64,000 nt of DNA. It comes from Pseudobutyrivibrio sp. YE44 (GTDB lineage: Bacteria > Bacillota > Clostridia > Lachnospirales > Lachnospiraceae). The notes below the pieces were generated by a model. It was not told where the DNA came from. It searched no databases and saw only the letters and a program-made list of their open reading frames with translations. Positions 53,583-62,538 of the stretch are shown piece after piece. Position 1 is the stretch's first letter. The number at the start of each line of letters is the position of its first letter. Location: positions 496,001 through 560,000 of the forward strand of contig NZ_FMXT01000001.1 of assembly GCF_900104335.1 (NCBI RefSeq), written 5' to 3'. The position numbers and the translations under genes were made by a program.

Positions 53583-53612
53583 CATCAGCCACCTTCGGTG
53601 ACAGCTTCCCCT
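53583..53612. repeat. Possible dispersed gut-Clostridia intergenic repeat
   Basis: A small hairpin CACC-TTCG-GGTG lies inside a GGGGAAGCTG...CAGCC-type context just after the ilvA stop. The wording resembles short repeats common between genes in human-gut Clostridia, but this is from memory and only one copy is here. Confidence 0.35.
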
Positions 53613-53623
53613 TAAAAGAAAGC

Positions 53624-54835
53624 CTAAAGTGAAGTTCTAACAATCTTTGGCTTGTAGCCACCTTCGTCAAGAGCCTTAATAATCTGGCCCTTATGATCTG
53701 TACCAAAAGCTTCTAGTGTAATTCGAAGCTCAACAGCAGCCGAACGATTTGTAGTAACAAACTGATTATGCTCTAGCTTGATTACATTTCCCTGATTATC
53801 TGCTATTACCTGTGAAACCTTAGCAAGCATACCAGGCTTATCAGGAAGAAGTACGGAAACTGTAAAGATTCTGTCTCTAAAAATCAAGCCTTGCTGAACA
53901 ACAGAAGACATTGTAATGACATCCATGTTACCACCTGAAAGTACTGATACTACTCTCTTGCCTCTGCAATCGAGATGGTTCAATGCTGCCACAGTAAGAA
54001 GTCCTGAATTTTCTACAATCATCTTGTGATTTTCAACCATATCTAGGAAGGCTACAATAAGCTCATCATCATCAACCGTGATAATCTCATCAATATTATC
54101 CTGAAGATATGGGAAAATATTGGTACCTGGTGTCTTAACTGCGGTACCATCTGCAATTGTATTAACAGAACCTAAGGTTGTAACCTCACCTTTTTCAAAG
54201 GATGCTTTAAGTGAAGCTGCACCACTTGGTTCAACACCTATAACTTTAATCTTTGGATTTAAAAGCTTTGCAAGTGTAGATACACCGGTAGCAAGTCCGC
54301 CACCACCTATTGGAACAAGAATGTATTCTACAAGAGGAAGCTCCTTGAAGATTTCCATAGCAATTGTACCTTGACCTGTTGCAACAGCTAAATCATCAAA
54401 AGGATGAATAAAAGTATAGCCGTGCTCATCAGCAAGTTTATACGCATGTTCACATGCCTCATCGTATACATCGCCATAAAGAACGACATCAGCTCCATAA
54501 CTCTTTGTACGATTAACTTTAATAAGCGGAGTTGTTGTTGGCATAACGATTGTAGCCTTTACTCCATATTTTGCAGCTGCATAAGCAACACCCTGGGCGT
54601 GATTTCCAGCTGAAGCTGTAATCAATCCTTTTGCTCTTTCGTCATCAGTGAGTGTGCTAATTTTATAATAGGCACCTCTGAGCTTATAAGCACCAGTAAG
54701 CTGCATGTTTTCAGGCTTAAGATAAACATCATTACCTGATTTCTCGCTGAAATAATCGCTGTAAACTAGTTTCGTCTCGTGTGTGACCTCTGTAACAATT
54801 CTAGAGGCTTCTTCAAATTTGTCCAAAGTTAACAT
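53624..54835 (-). CDS. ilvA: Threonine ammonia-lyase with ACT domain
   Basis: PLP enzyme converting threonine to 2-oxobutanoate and ammonia. 403 residues from the ATG at 54835 (GGGAG 9 nt upstream; the longer frame to 54883 overlaps ftsY). The PLP Lys is in LTGAYKLRGA (about 46), the phosphate loop is PIGGGGLATG (about 184), and a single C-terminal ACT domain (about 325-403) suggests allosteric control. It is inserted between ftsY and ylxM-ffh, where most Firmicutes have no gene. Biosynthetic versus catabolic role is open. Confidence 0.93.
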   Translation of the reverse strand: MLTLDKFEEASRIVTEVTHETKLVYSDYFSEKSGNDVYLKPENMQLTGAYKLRGAYYKISTLTDDERAKGLITASAGNHAQGVAYAAAKYGVKATIVMPTTTPLIKVNRTKSYGADVVLYGDVYDEACEHAYKLADEHGYTFIHPFDDLAVATGQGTIAMEIFKELPLVEYILVPIGGGGLATGVSTLAKLLNPKIKVIGVEPSGAASLKASFEKGEVTTLGSVNTIADGTAVKTPGTNIFPYLQDNIDEIITVDDDELIVAFLDMVENHKMIVENSGLLTVAALNHLDCRGKRVVSVLSGGNMDVITMSSVVQQGLIFRDRIFTVSVLLPDKPGMLAKVSQVIADNQGNVIKLEHNQFVTTNRSAAVELRITLEAFGTDHKGQIIKALDEGGYKPKIVRTSL

Positions 54836-54857
54836 GTCTTTTCTCCCTCTACGACTA

Positions 54858-55787
54858 TTAATTTTCAGCGTAGAACAAAGCATTCACAAAATCGTCTGCG
54901 TTGAACTTTTCTAAGTCGTCTATTGTTTCTCCAACACCAATGTATTTTACTGGCAATTTTAACTCAGATTGTATTGCAATTGCAATACCTCCTTTTGCTG
55001 TTCCATCAAGTTTTGTGAGAACAATACCAGAAATATCTGTAACCTCAGAAAATTCCTTAGCCTGAACAAGAGCATTTTGTCCTGTTGTTCCATCAAGAAC
55101 AATAAGTGTCTCCCTGTAGGCCTCTGGGAATTCCTTTGAGATAGTGTTGTTAATCTTAGAAAGCTCATTCATAAGATTTTTCTTATTGTGAAGACGCCCT
55201 GCTGTATCAACCAGGAGAACATCTATGCCACGTGCTTTTGCTGCATGTACCGCATCAAAAACCACGGCTGCTGGATCAGACCCTTCTGGCCCTCCAACGA
55301 AATCCACTGATGCTCTTTCAGCCCATTCCTTAAGCTGTTCAGAGGCAGCAGCTCTGAAGGTATCAGCACCGGCAACCATTACCTTCTTACCATTAGCTTT
55401 AAGCTTTCCAGCCAATTTGCCAATGGTGGTGGTCTTGCCAACACCATTTACACCAATAACAAGTACAACAGAGGTCTTTTTCTCAAAATCAAAGCTGGTT
55501 TCATCCAGTGCCATCTGTTGTTTAATTTCGTTAATCAAAAACTCTTTACATTCTGTAGGTTCTTTAATGTGTTCTTTTTTAACTGCATCCCTTAAATCAT
55601 CAAGGATTGTCTCGGTTGTTCGAACACCAATATCACCCATGATAAGGACTTCTTCAAGTTCTTCATAGAAGTCCTCATCTATATTTGTAAATCCATTGAA
55701 AACATAATCCATGGATTTAATAAAATTGTCTCTAGTCTTTGTAAGTCCATTTACAAGACGTTTCCAAAAGCTTATCTTTTCTGCCAT
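54858..55787 (-). CDS. ftsY: SRP receptor FtsY
   Basis: 309-residue membrane-associated GTPase that receives the SRP-ribosome complex. N domain (1-95) and G domain with GVNGVGKTTTIGKLAGKL (about 113-130), DTAGRLHNK, and TKLDGTAKGG near 258. The long acidic A domain of E. coli FtsY is missing, as in many Gram-positives. It starts 2 bp after smc and is translationally coupled to it. Confidence 0.97.
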   Translation of the reverse strand: MAEKISFWKRLVNGLTKTRDNFIKSMDYVFNGFTNIDEDFYEELEEVLIMGDIGVRTTETILDDLRDAVKKEHIKEPTECKEFLINEIKQQMALDETSFDFEKKTSVVLVIGVNGVGKTTTIGKLAGKLKANGKKVMVAGADTFRAAASEQLKEWAERASVDFVGGPEGSDPAAVVFDAVHAAKARGIDVLLVDTAGRLHNKKNLMNELSKINNTISKEFPEAYRETLIVLDGTTGQNALVQAKEFSEVTDISGIVLTKLDGTAKGGIAIAIQSELKLPVKYIGVGETIDDLEKFNADDFVNALFYAEN

Positions 55788-55789
55788 TT

Positions 55790-58700
55790 CTAATCATCCA
55801 ATTGCGATTCAATAAGGTTAACTGATACAAGGGCTGAAACACCCTTTTCCTGCATGGTAATACCAAAAAGTCTATCTGCAGCATTCATAGTACCACGACG
55901 GTGGGTAATGACAATAAACTGAGTATTCTTGGTAAGCTTATGCAAGTAATTAGCAAATCTATCAACGTTTGCATCATCAAGAGCCGCTTCAATCTCATCT
56001 AAAAGACAGAATGGAGAAGGCTTAAGATTTTGAATTGCAAATAAAAGTGCTATAGCTGTAAGTGATTTCTCACCACCGGACATCTGCATCATATTGATGA
56101 GCTTCTTTCCAGGTGGCTGGGCATTAATAATAATACCTGTCTCTAATAAATCCTCTTCATCTACAAGGGCAAGGGAACCATGACCACCGCCAAACAATTC
56201 TTTGAAGGCTTTATCAAACTCACGCTGAATATCCTTGAAACCTGCCTCAAATTGCTTACGCATTCCCTCATCAAGTTCCTCAATAATACGAACAAGCGAT
56301 GCTTCTGCTTCCACCAAATCATCATGCTGTCCCTTAAGGAAATTGTAACGCTCAGATAGTTCCTTGAACTCTTCAATAGCATTAACATTAACATTTCCCA
56401 TTGACTTAATAGCATTTTTGATTTTGTTTGCATCCTTTTTCATCTGATCCAAATCATTAAATTCTGGATCTTTAAGGTCTTCAGCATTATGGTATGTGAG
56501 TTCGTACTCATTCCACATGTAATTATTCTGATATGCGATTGCATCGTTTATCTTTTCTTTTTGCGAATCTAAACGATAGCATTCCTTATCCAACTCAGTA
56601 ATTCTATCTGAAATTTCCTGACGCTGTTCGAAGAAATTCTTGTGAGAACTATTTAACTCGTCACGTTTAGCAATAGTCTCTTTTATATCTGCCTCAAGCT
56701 TTCCAAAGGAAGTATCAGATGCAGAAATTGTATTTTTTATTTCCTCGATACGATTCTTCTTTGCTTCAGTTTCTTCTTTTGTAGATAATGCATTCTCTTT
56801 AATTGTTGCAATATCATTATTGCATTTATCAATTTCTGAAGTAACACGTTCGATGTTCTGACGAACGAAATCAACATTACTTCTAGCATAAGCTTCCTCG
56901 TTTAAGACTTCTGACATAGTTCTATTAACTGATGTCTCCATATAAGTCTTCTCATCCACCTCATCAGAAAGCTTCTGGATTTCAGCTTTGAGCTCTGCCT
57001 CTTTGGTCTCAGATTCCTGCTTTTCGAAATCAATTTCTTTCTTTCCAGCAGCAATTTCTGTTAACTGTGCTTCAAGCTCTTCACTTTCCTTCGAAAGACC
57101 TTCATAGGCAGTTAAGCTTTCTTTCTTCTGCTCGTTTGCTCTATCAAGACCAAGCTTTGCTGTATTTAAAGCAATAGCTGCTTCATTGAGCTTAGCTGTG
57201 TTTTCTTCTCTATCTGATTCTAACAATGCAGCAGCAGTATCAATCTCATCAAAGTGAGCTTTAAGCTTGTCCATTTCTTCAGAAAGAACATCAAGCTTAG
57301 CTTCAAGTTCTTCAATCTCACGATTTCGACCAAGAAGATTAGACTTGTTCTTGAAATGACCACCAGTCATAGAACCACCTGGAGCCAAGTATTCTCCATC
57401 AACTGTAACAATATGGATACTGTAATTGTTCTTCTTTGCTAAGGAAATAGCCGAATCGATTGTATCGGTAACAACAACTCGACCAAGCAAATAAGCTACA
57501 ACACCGTCAAATTTGCTATCACAAGAAACAAGTTCAGAAGCAAGTCCTAAAACGCCCTTTTCTTTAAGAACCTCCTGCTTTTTAAAGTTTCCTCTACCAT
57601 CAACAGATGTAAGTGGAAGGAAGGTTGCTCTACCAAGCTTGTTTTCCTTTAAGAAACCAATAAGTTTTTTAGCGCAGGCTTCATCTGCAGTAACAATATT
57701 TTGAATGTTACCGCCAAGGGCTGTCTCAATTGCCATTTCATATTTTTTCTCAACATGAATGAGGTCTGATACTACACCTTCGATTCCGGCAATCTTTCCC
57801 TTTTGCTCCATTACTTTACGAGTTGAATTACCATATCCCTCGTAACGTTCTGCAATATTCTTTATAGACTCAAGTCTTGTCTGAACACGAGCGAATTCAT
57901 CCTTTTTACTTTGTAAAGCATCAGATGTTTCTTTGCTTTTCTTCTTCCAATCAAGAGCTTTCTCAGCAAATTCTTTATCTTTATCCTGAAGCTGTAAAAG
58001 ATTTTCCTGAGCCTGCTTAAATTCATCCTCAGCAAGAGAAACTGCTACATCCAAATCTTCCTCTCTAGTTTTTCTTTCTAGGAGGCGTTGTGTAAGCTTT
58101 GCCTTACGGATATTGGTTTGCTCTAACATCGTTTCAAGACGCTGCTCTTTTGACTTAATAGAAGCTCTATTACTAAGAAGCTCCATAATAGCCTTATTAT
58201 TTGCATCAATCTTTTCGTTGTTTGAATTGATTGCAGACTGTAACTCATTATAATTTGTCTTTACAGAATTAAGTCTTGCAATAGCATCCTCTAAAGTCTT
58301 GTCCAAGGTAGCCTTTTCTGCTGAAAAATCTGCAAGCTGCTTTTCTTTTTCAGCCTTATCTGCCTCGATTTCAGCAACACGACTTGCCTGAACCTCTTCT
58401 GACGCGTTTGCTGAACGAATCTGCTCTTCAAGAAGAGCGATTTCATTTTCAAGCTTACCTTTAAGCAAAGTAGAGTCTGACTGTTCCTGCTTTAAGCTTT
58501 CAATTTTTTCATCTAACTCTGTGATTTCCTGCTCAAGAGAATCGTACTTAACTCTAATTTCTTCCTGAGCATTCTTACTTGCTTCTAACTGCTCAGCAGC
58601 GATTTTAGAATTCTTTTCTACTTCCTCTAAGTTGCCAGAAAGTCTATCCACCTCAAGTAAGAAGGCGTTAACATCGATTTTCTTCAAATCTTCTTTGAGC

Positions 58701-59350
58701 TTTAAATATCTCTTAGCATCTTCCGATTGCTTTTCAAGTGGCCCAATACGACGTTCTTGTTCAGAAAGAATATCATTAACACGAACTAAATTCTCTCGCT
58801 CGCTTTCAAGCTTCTTAACAGAAGCTGCTTTACGCTTTTTGTATTTAACAATACCTACAGCTTCATCGAAAAGCTCTCTTCTATCTTCCGGCTTTCCTGA
58901 AAGAATTTTTTCAATCTGACCCTGTCCAATGATTGAATAGCCTTCTTTACCGACACCAGTATCATAAAAGAGCTCAGAAACATCCTTTAATCGACATGGT
59001 GCACCATTCAAAAGATACTCGCTCTCACCTGAACGATATACGCGACGAGCAATTGTAACCTCTTCATAATCAATTGGTAACACATGGTCGCTGTTATCCA
59101 TTGTAAGGGCAACATAAGCATAAGAAAGAGGGCTTCTGGTCTCTGTTCCAGCGAAAATAATATCCTGCATGGAAGCGCCTCGAAGCTGCTTAGCTGACTG
59201 CTCACCAAGTACCCATCTAACGGCATCAGCAACGTTACTCTTACCAGAACCGTTTGGACCAACAATGCCTGTGATTCCATTATGAAATTCGAATTTCATC
59301 TTCTTTGCAAAAGACTTGAATCCGTAGACCTCTATACTTTTTAAATACAT
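55790..59350 (-). CDS. smc: Chromosome segregation protein SMC
   Basis: 1186 residues, the full SMC length. N-terminal Walker A GPNGSGKSN (32-40), coiled coil about 170-500, hinge about 510-680 (GYGNSTRKVMEQKGKIAGIEGVVSDLI, APGGSMTGG), returning coiled coil to about 1000, and a C-terminal head with signature MSGGEKSLTAIALLFAI and Walker B CLLDEIEAALDDANV. It acts with ScpA/ScpB, which are not in this window. It follows rnc across a hairpin-bearing gap. Confidence 0.98.
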   Translation of the reverse strand: MYLKSIEVYGFKSFAKKMKFEFHNGITGIVGPNGSGKSNVADAVRWVLGEQSAKQLRGASMQDIIFAGTETRSPLSYAYVALTMDNSDHVLPIDYEEVTIARRVYRSGESEYLLNGAPCRLKDVSELFYDTGVGKEGYSIIGQGQIEKILSGKPEDRRELFDEAVGIVKYKKRKAASVKKLESERENLVRVNDILSEQERRIGPLEKQSEDAKRYLKLKEDLKKIDVNAFLLEVDRLSGNLEEVEKNSKIAAEQLEASKNAQEEIRVKYDSLEQEITELDEKIESLKQEQSDSTLLKGKLENEIALLEEQIRSANASEEVQASRVAEIEADKAEKEKQLADFSAEKATLDKTLEDAIARLNSVKTNYNELQSAINSNNEKIDANNKAIMELLSNRASIKSKEQRLETMLEQTNIRKAKLTQRLLERKTREEDLDVAVSLAEDEFKQAQENLLQLQDKDKEFAEKALDWKKKSKETSDALQSKKDEFARVQTRLESIKNIAERYEGYGNSTRKVMEQKGKIAGIEGVVSDLIHVEKKYEMAIETALGGNIQNIVTADEACAKKLIGFLKENKLGRATFLPLTSVDGRGNFKKQEVLKEKGVLGLASELVSCDSKFDGVVAYLLGRVVVTDTIDSAISLAKKNNYSIHIVTVDGEYLAPGGSMTGGHFKNKSNLLGRNREIEELEAKLDVLSEEMDKLKAHFDEIDTAAALLESDREENTAKLNEAAIALNTAKLGLDRANEQKKESLTAYEGLSKESEELEAQLTEIAAGKKEIDFEKQESETKEAELKAEIQKLSDEVDEKTYMETSVNRTMSEVLNEEAYARSNVDFVRQNIERVTSEIDKCNNDIATIKENALSTKEETEAKKNRIEEIKNTISASDTSFGKLEADIKETIAKRDELNSSHKNFFEQRQEISDRITELDKECYRLDSQKEKINDAIAYQNNYMWNEYELTYHNAEDLKDPEFNDLDQMKKDANKIKNAIKSMGNVNVNAIEEFKELSERYNFLKGQHDDLVEAEASLVRIIEELDEGMRKQFEAGFKDIQREFDKAFKELFGGGHGSLALVDEEDLLETGIIINAQPPGKKLINMMQMSGGEKSLTAIALLFAIQNLKPSPFCLLDEIEAALDDANVDRFANYLHKLTKNTQFIVITHRRGTMNAADRLFGITMQEKGVSALVSVNLIESQLDD

Positions 59351-59399
59351 ATATTTCTCCCTAAACTTTTCTCTACTCCCCAGTCCATCTATAATCCAC

Positions 59400-59485
59400 G
59401 CCTGTTACGCTGACAATCATTATGATTTCTACGCTCAGCGTAGAATGCTTCGCTTTAGAAATATAATAGATTGTCAACTACAGGC
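59400..59485. repeat. Nested hairpin between rnc and smc
   Basis: GCCTGT/ACAGGC and GACAATC/GATTGTC close a stem whose loop holds the perfect hairpin TTCTACGC-TCA-GCGTAGAA and AGAATGCTTCGC, a 12-mer also present in hairpin 2 of the plsY-gpsA gap. No U tract. It lies on the rnc message 20 bp past its stop. Confidence 0.75.
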
Positions 59486-59504
59486 TGATTTTAAATACGA
59501 CGAT

Positions 59505-60206
59505 TTAAATAATTTTAATAGAGTCCTCCTTGTGGAGACGCATGAGGGCTTCGTAGGCTGCTTCTTGTTCTGCCGCCTTCTTTGTGCTTCCAACACCTGT
59601 ACCAAGCACTCGATTTCCAACCATAGCACGAACCTCAAATTGCTTTGCATGATCAGGACCGGACTCACCCATCAACTCATAAGAAAGTGCTTCTTTGAAA
59701 TTTCCCTGAACAACTTCCTGTAGTCTAGTCTTACTATCATAAAAGAGCTGTTTATGCTCAATATCATTTAAAACAAAGCGGTGAATATAGGCAGAAGCAG
59801 GCTCCATACCGCCATCTAAGAATATGGCACCTATAGTAGCTTCAAATGCATCAGACAAAATAGACTTTCTAGTACGTCCACCTGTCATATCTTCTCCTTT
59901 AGAAAGAAGAACATAATCTCCGAGATTAATCTCCTTACAGATATAGGCAAGTGTTGGTTCACAAACAATACTTGCTCTAAGTCTTGATAATTTACCTTCG
60001 TTTAAGTCGGTATAATTTAGATACAAAAACTCACTCGAAACTATTTCAAGCACAGCATCACCAAGAAACTCTAATCTCTCATTATCTGAGAGCTTTTTCA
60101 TGTGATGTTCATTTGCATATGAACTGTGTGTAAGCGCCTGACGTAATAAGCTTTCGTCTCTAAACTCGTATCCGATGGTCTTTTGAAATTCTTTTAAATC
60201 CTTCAA
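59505..60206 (-). CDS. rnc: Ribonuclease III
   Basis: dsRNA endonuclease for rRNA and mRNA processing. 233 residues: endonuclease domain with the signature NERLEFLGDAVLEIV (about 42-56) and SDAFEATIGAIFLDGG, and a C-terminal dsRBD (about 157-225, with GVGSTKKAAEQEAAYEAL). The start is TTG with GGAG 8 nt upstream. It follows plsX-acpP after a terminator-like hairpin and precedes smc, the Firmicutes order. Confidence 0.97.
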   Translation of the reverse strand: MKDLKEFQKTIGYEFRDESLLRQALTHSSYANEHHMKKLSDNERLEFLGDAVLEIVSSEFLYLNYTDLNEGKLSRLRASIVCEPTLAYICKEINLGDYVLLSKGEDMTGGRTRKSILSDAFEATIGAIFLDGGMEPASAYIHRFVLNDIEHKQLFYDSKTRLQEVVQGNFKEALSYELMGESGPDHAKQFEVRAMVGNRVLGTGVGSTKKAAEQEAAYEALMRLHKEDSIKII

Positions 60207-60267
60207 AATTTATCTCCATTTCATTTCGGTGATTAAGAACTAATTATAGCCTTAATGAGTTTAAAAT

Positions 60268-60290
60268 GGTGTCCAGCATAGCTGGACACC
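60268..60290 (-). terminator. Hairpin terminator after acpP
   Basis: A 10-bp perfect stem GGTGTCCAGC/GCTGGACACC with a 3-nt ATA loop; minus-strand tail ATTTTAAAC has a short U run. Probably partial termination before rnc. Confidence 0.75.
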
Positions 60291-60303
60291 AGCAGTATCA
60301 TGA

Positions 60304-60540
60304 TTATTTTTCAGCAACTGTTTTCTTGATGAGCTCTACAGCGTCGCCAACTGTTGAAAGCTTCTCAGCAGCATCTGTATCAACTTCGATGTTAAGCTTC
60401 TCCTCAACACCCATGATAATCTGAAATACATCAAGAGAATCAGCTCCAAGATCATCTACAAATGTTGTAGTTTCCTTGATTTCAGCTGTATCTACATTAA
60501 GTACATCAGCAATAATCTCCTTTAATAACTCGAATTCCAT
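60304..60540 (-). CDS. acpP: Acyl carrier protein
   Basis: 78-residue acidic protein with the phosphopantetheine site DDLGADSLDVFQIIM (Ser at about residue 37). It carries acyl chains for fatty-acid synthesis and PlsX. AGGAGG lies 7 nt before the ATG. It is directly after plsX (3 bp), but no fab genes adjoin, unlike the fabHDG cluster in many bacteria. Confidence 0.97.
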   Translation of the reverse strand: MEFELLKEIIADVLNVDTAEIKETTTFVDDLGADSLDVFQIIMGVEEKLNIEVDTDAAEKLSTVGDAVELIKKTVAEK

Positions 60541-60543
60541 GTT

Positions 60544-61566
60544 TTAATCCTCCTTATTTTTTTCTATAACAATATTGTCTCTTATAAGCTCGTTAATTCT
60601 TTGCTGTTTAAAGGTTATACACTGGAAAATAGTGTTCTTAACCTCTCCAGCCTTGGCACTACCATGAGTCTTTACAACAAGACCATTTAAACCAAGTAAT
60701 GGTGCTCCACCATATTGTGTTGCATCAAAAGATTTAAGTGTAGTTTTTAATGCAGGAAGTGCAAGTGCTGCACCAATCTTCGAGCGAAGTGTGCTCATAA
60801 GACCACCCTTAATAACACTGATTAAGGTAGTAGCAACACCTTCATATAATTTAAGCAATGCATTTCCAACAAAGCCATCACAAACAATAACATCAGCAGC
60901 ACCAGCAGGAATCTCTCTTGCTTCAATACCACCAATAAAGTTAATATCCTTACACTCTTTAAGTAAAGGCATAGTCTCTTTTACAAGGGCATTACCTTTC
61001 TCTTCTTCAGCACCATTATTAACAATTGCAACCCTAGGATTTTTAATTCCAAGAGCCTGTTCCATATAAATGCTTCCCATCTTGGCAAACTGAACAAGAT
61101 GACTGCTTCTGCAATCAACATTAGCACCTGAGTCAGCCAAAAGACAAACGCCAGTCTTTGTAGGGATTATAGCGCCAAATGGTGCTCTCTCTATACCTCT
61201 AATACGACCAACAATTCCTAAACCACCCACAAGAAGTGCTCCAGAATTTCCTGCTGAAACAAATGCATCAGCCTGGCCTTCTTTAACTAAATGAAGACCT
61301 ACGACCATAGAAGAATCCTTTTTCTTTTTTATAGCCATAACAGGATGCTCAGCTGTTTCAATAACTTCAGAAGCATTTTTTATTTCAATTCTGTCTTCAG
61401 GATAAGAGTAGGCTTTAAGTTCATTTTTAACAACCTCCTCTTTTCCTACAAGAATAACTTTAACTTGCTTGTTAAGATTAACTGCATCAACTGCGCCTTG
61501 AATCATTTCTGAAGGAGCATTATCCCCTCCCATAGCATCAAGAGCTACTACTGTTAATTCACTCAT
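60544..61566 (-). CDS. plsX: Phosphate acyltransferase PlsX
   Basis: Makes acyl phosphate from acyl-ACP for PlsY. 340 residues with the N-terminal VVALDAMGGDNAPSEMIQGAV and ADAFVSAGNSGALL, and GAIIPTKTGVCLLADSGANVDC, all conserved in the family. Promoter with an overlapping palindrome upstream. Cotranscribed with acpP; plsY and gpsA are about 20 kb away in this window. Confidence 0.97.
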   Translation of the reverse strand: MSELTVVALDAMGGDNAPSEMIQGAVDAVNLNKQVKVILVGKEEVVKNELKAYSYPEDRIEIKNASEVIETAEHPVMAIKKKKDSSMVVGLHLVKEGQADAFVSAGNSGALLVGGLGIVGRIRGIERAPFGAIIPTKTGVCLLADSGANVDCRSSHLVQFAKMGSIYMEQALGIKNPRVAIVNNGAEEEKGNALVKETMPLLKECKDINFIGGIEAREIPAGAADVIVCDGFVGNALLKLYEGVATTLISVIKGGLMSTLRSKIGAALALPALKTTLKSFDATQYGGAPLLGLNGLVVKTHGSAKAGEVKNTIFQCITFKQQRINELIRDNIVIEKNKED

Positions 61567-61612
61567 ATTATTCCCTTTCTGCAGAATAAGATTATGATAG
61601 TCTCATTCTTTC

Positions 61613-61633
61613 ATACTTTTAAAAGTATACTTT
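61613..61633. promoter_or_regulatory. Palindromic candidate operator on the plsX promoter
   Basis: ATACTTTTAAAAGTAT (61613-61628) is a perfect 16-bp palindrome overlapping the second palindrome AAAGTATACTTT (61622-61633) and the -10 box. A fatty-acid regulator (FapR or FabT type) is plausible, but the sequence is not their textbook site. Confidence 0.55.
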
Positions 61634-61652
61634 ATATGGGGTAATATTTCAA
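61624..61652 (-). promoter_or_regulatory. Promoter of plsX-acpP
   Basis: TTGAAA (61647-61652), 17 bp, TATACT (61624-61629) on the minus strand, with a leader of about 50 nt. Confidence 0.85.
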
Positions 61653-61718
61653 TAAATACAATCTTCTATAAGGATGGTAATTATTATAAAAAATCATTTA
61701 TTCTTTTCAAGAAAAAAA

Positions 61719-61739
61719 CCTCTCGGAAAACCCGAGAGG
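61719..61739 (-). terminator. Intrinsic terminator of yceD-rpmF
   Basis: An 8-bp GC-rich stem CCTCTCGG/CCGAGAGG with a 5-nt loop followed by TTTTTTT on the minus strand, 9 bp after the rpmF stop. Confidence 0.96.
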
Positions 61740-61747
61740 CTTATTAA

Positions 61748-61927
61748 TTACTCAACTGTAATGATCTCTTTCTTGTTGTAAGATCCGCAGTTCTTGCAAA
61801 CTCTGTGAGGAACCATAAGCTCGCCGCACTTGCTGCACTTAACGAGTGTTGGATTGCTCATCTTCCAATTTGCTCTTCTTTTATCTCTTCTTCCCTTAGA
61901 AGATTTGTTCTTTGGACAAATAGACAT
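61748..61927 (-). CDS. rpmF: 50S ribosomal protein L32
   Basis: A short gene of 59 codons. It starts MSICPKNKSSKGRRDKRRAN, includes the four-Cys zinc site CSKC...CKNC (31-34, 44-47) and ends NKKEIITVE. It follows yceD with one base between the two frames, the nearly universal bacterial yceD-rpmF pair. A strong terminator follows. Confidence 0.98.
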   Translation of the reverse strand: MSICPKNKSSKGRRDKRRANWKMSNPTLVKCSKCGELMVPHRVCKNCGSYNKKEIITVE

Positions 61928-61928
61928 G

Positions 61929-62459
61929 CTATTTCACCTCCTTAAAGCTATTAAAGACATCTAAAAATTGTGCCATTCTAGGATCTAAGACTGTATCGTC
62001 ACAATCACAAGACTCAGTGTTTCGATTCTTGCCACAGACTGGGCAAATACCCTTACAGTCATCCTGGCACAATATCTTTGCCGGGAAATTCACTAAGATC
62101 TCGTTTAAAATAAGTTCATCTACGTCGATATCCTCACCATCAACAAAGGAGTAAGGACCTTCCTCTTCGTCTGAAACCACCTGCCCCTCAGAAACCTCAA
62201 CAGTTTCGTCAACAGAAACAGGAACAACGAAGGATACAGGAGCTAAACATCTATCACATGCACCTGAAACCTCAGCCTCAGTAGAAAATGTGATATGTAG
62301 CTTGCCTGAACCAATCATAGATAAAACTACATCAAATGGCTCTACGTGATTGATAGAAAACTCACTGCCAAGATAAGAAAACTCTTGTATATCACATACT
62401 CCAGTAAACTTCTTACTTTGATCAGCTAATGAAGTAATATCTTTAATAGAAATCTTCAT
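61929..62459 (-). CDS. yceD: YceD/DUF177 protein
   Basis: 176-residue protein of the DUF177 family, linked to 23S rRNA/L32 metabolism. The centre has LHITFSTEAEVSGACDRCLAPVSF and the C-terminus a Cys-rich patch CQDDCKGICPVCGKNRNTESC-type segment followed by DPRMAQFLDVFN, typical of the Gram-positive members. It has a consensus promoter and shares the message with rpmF. Confidence 0.94.
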   Translation of the reverse strand: MKISIKDITSLADQSKKFTGVCDIQEFSYLGSEFSINHVEPFDVVLSMIGSGKLHITFSTEAEVSGACDRCLAPVSFVVPVSVDETVEVSEGQVVSDEEEGPYSFVDGEDIDVDELILNEILVNFPAKILCQDDCKGICPVCGKNRNTESCDCDDTVLDPRMAQFLDVFNSFKEVK

Positions 62460-62485
62460 AAATATCTCCTATCCACACTTTGTCA

Positions 62486-62514
62486 ATTATACATAGCAAA
62501 AATATAGTTGTCAA
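62486..62514 (-). promoter_or_regulatory. Consensus promoter of yceD-rpmF
   Basis: Perfect TTGACA (62509-62514), 17 bp, perfect TATAAT (62486-62491) on the minus strand, in the 79-bp gap after ackA. The 5' leader is about 20 nt. Confidence 0.93.
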
Positions 62515-62538
62515 ACATTTTCTTAAAATTTTAATAGA

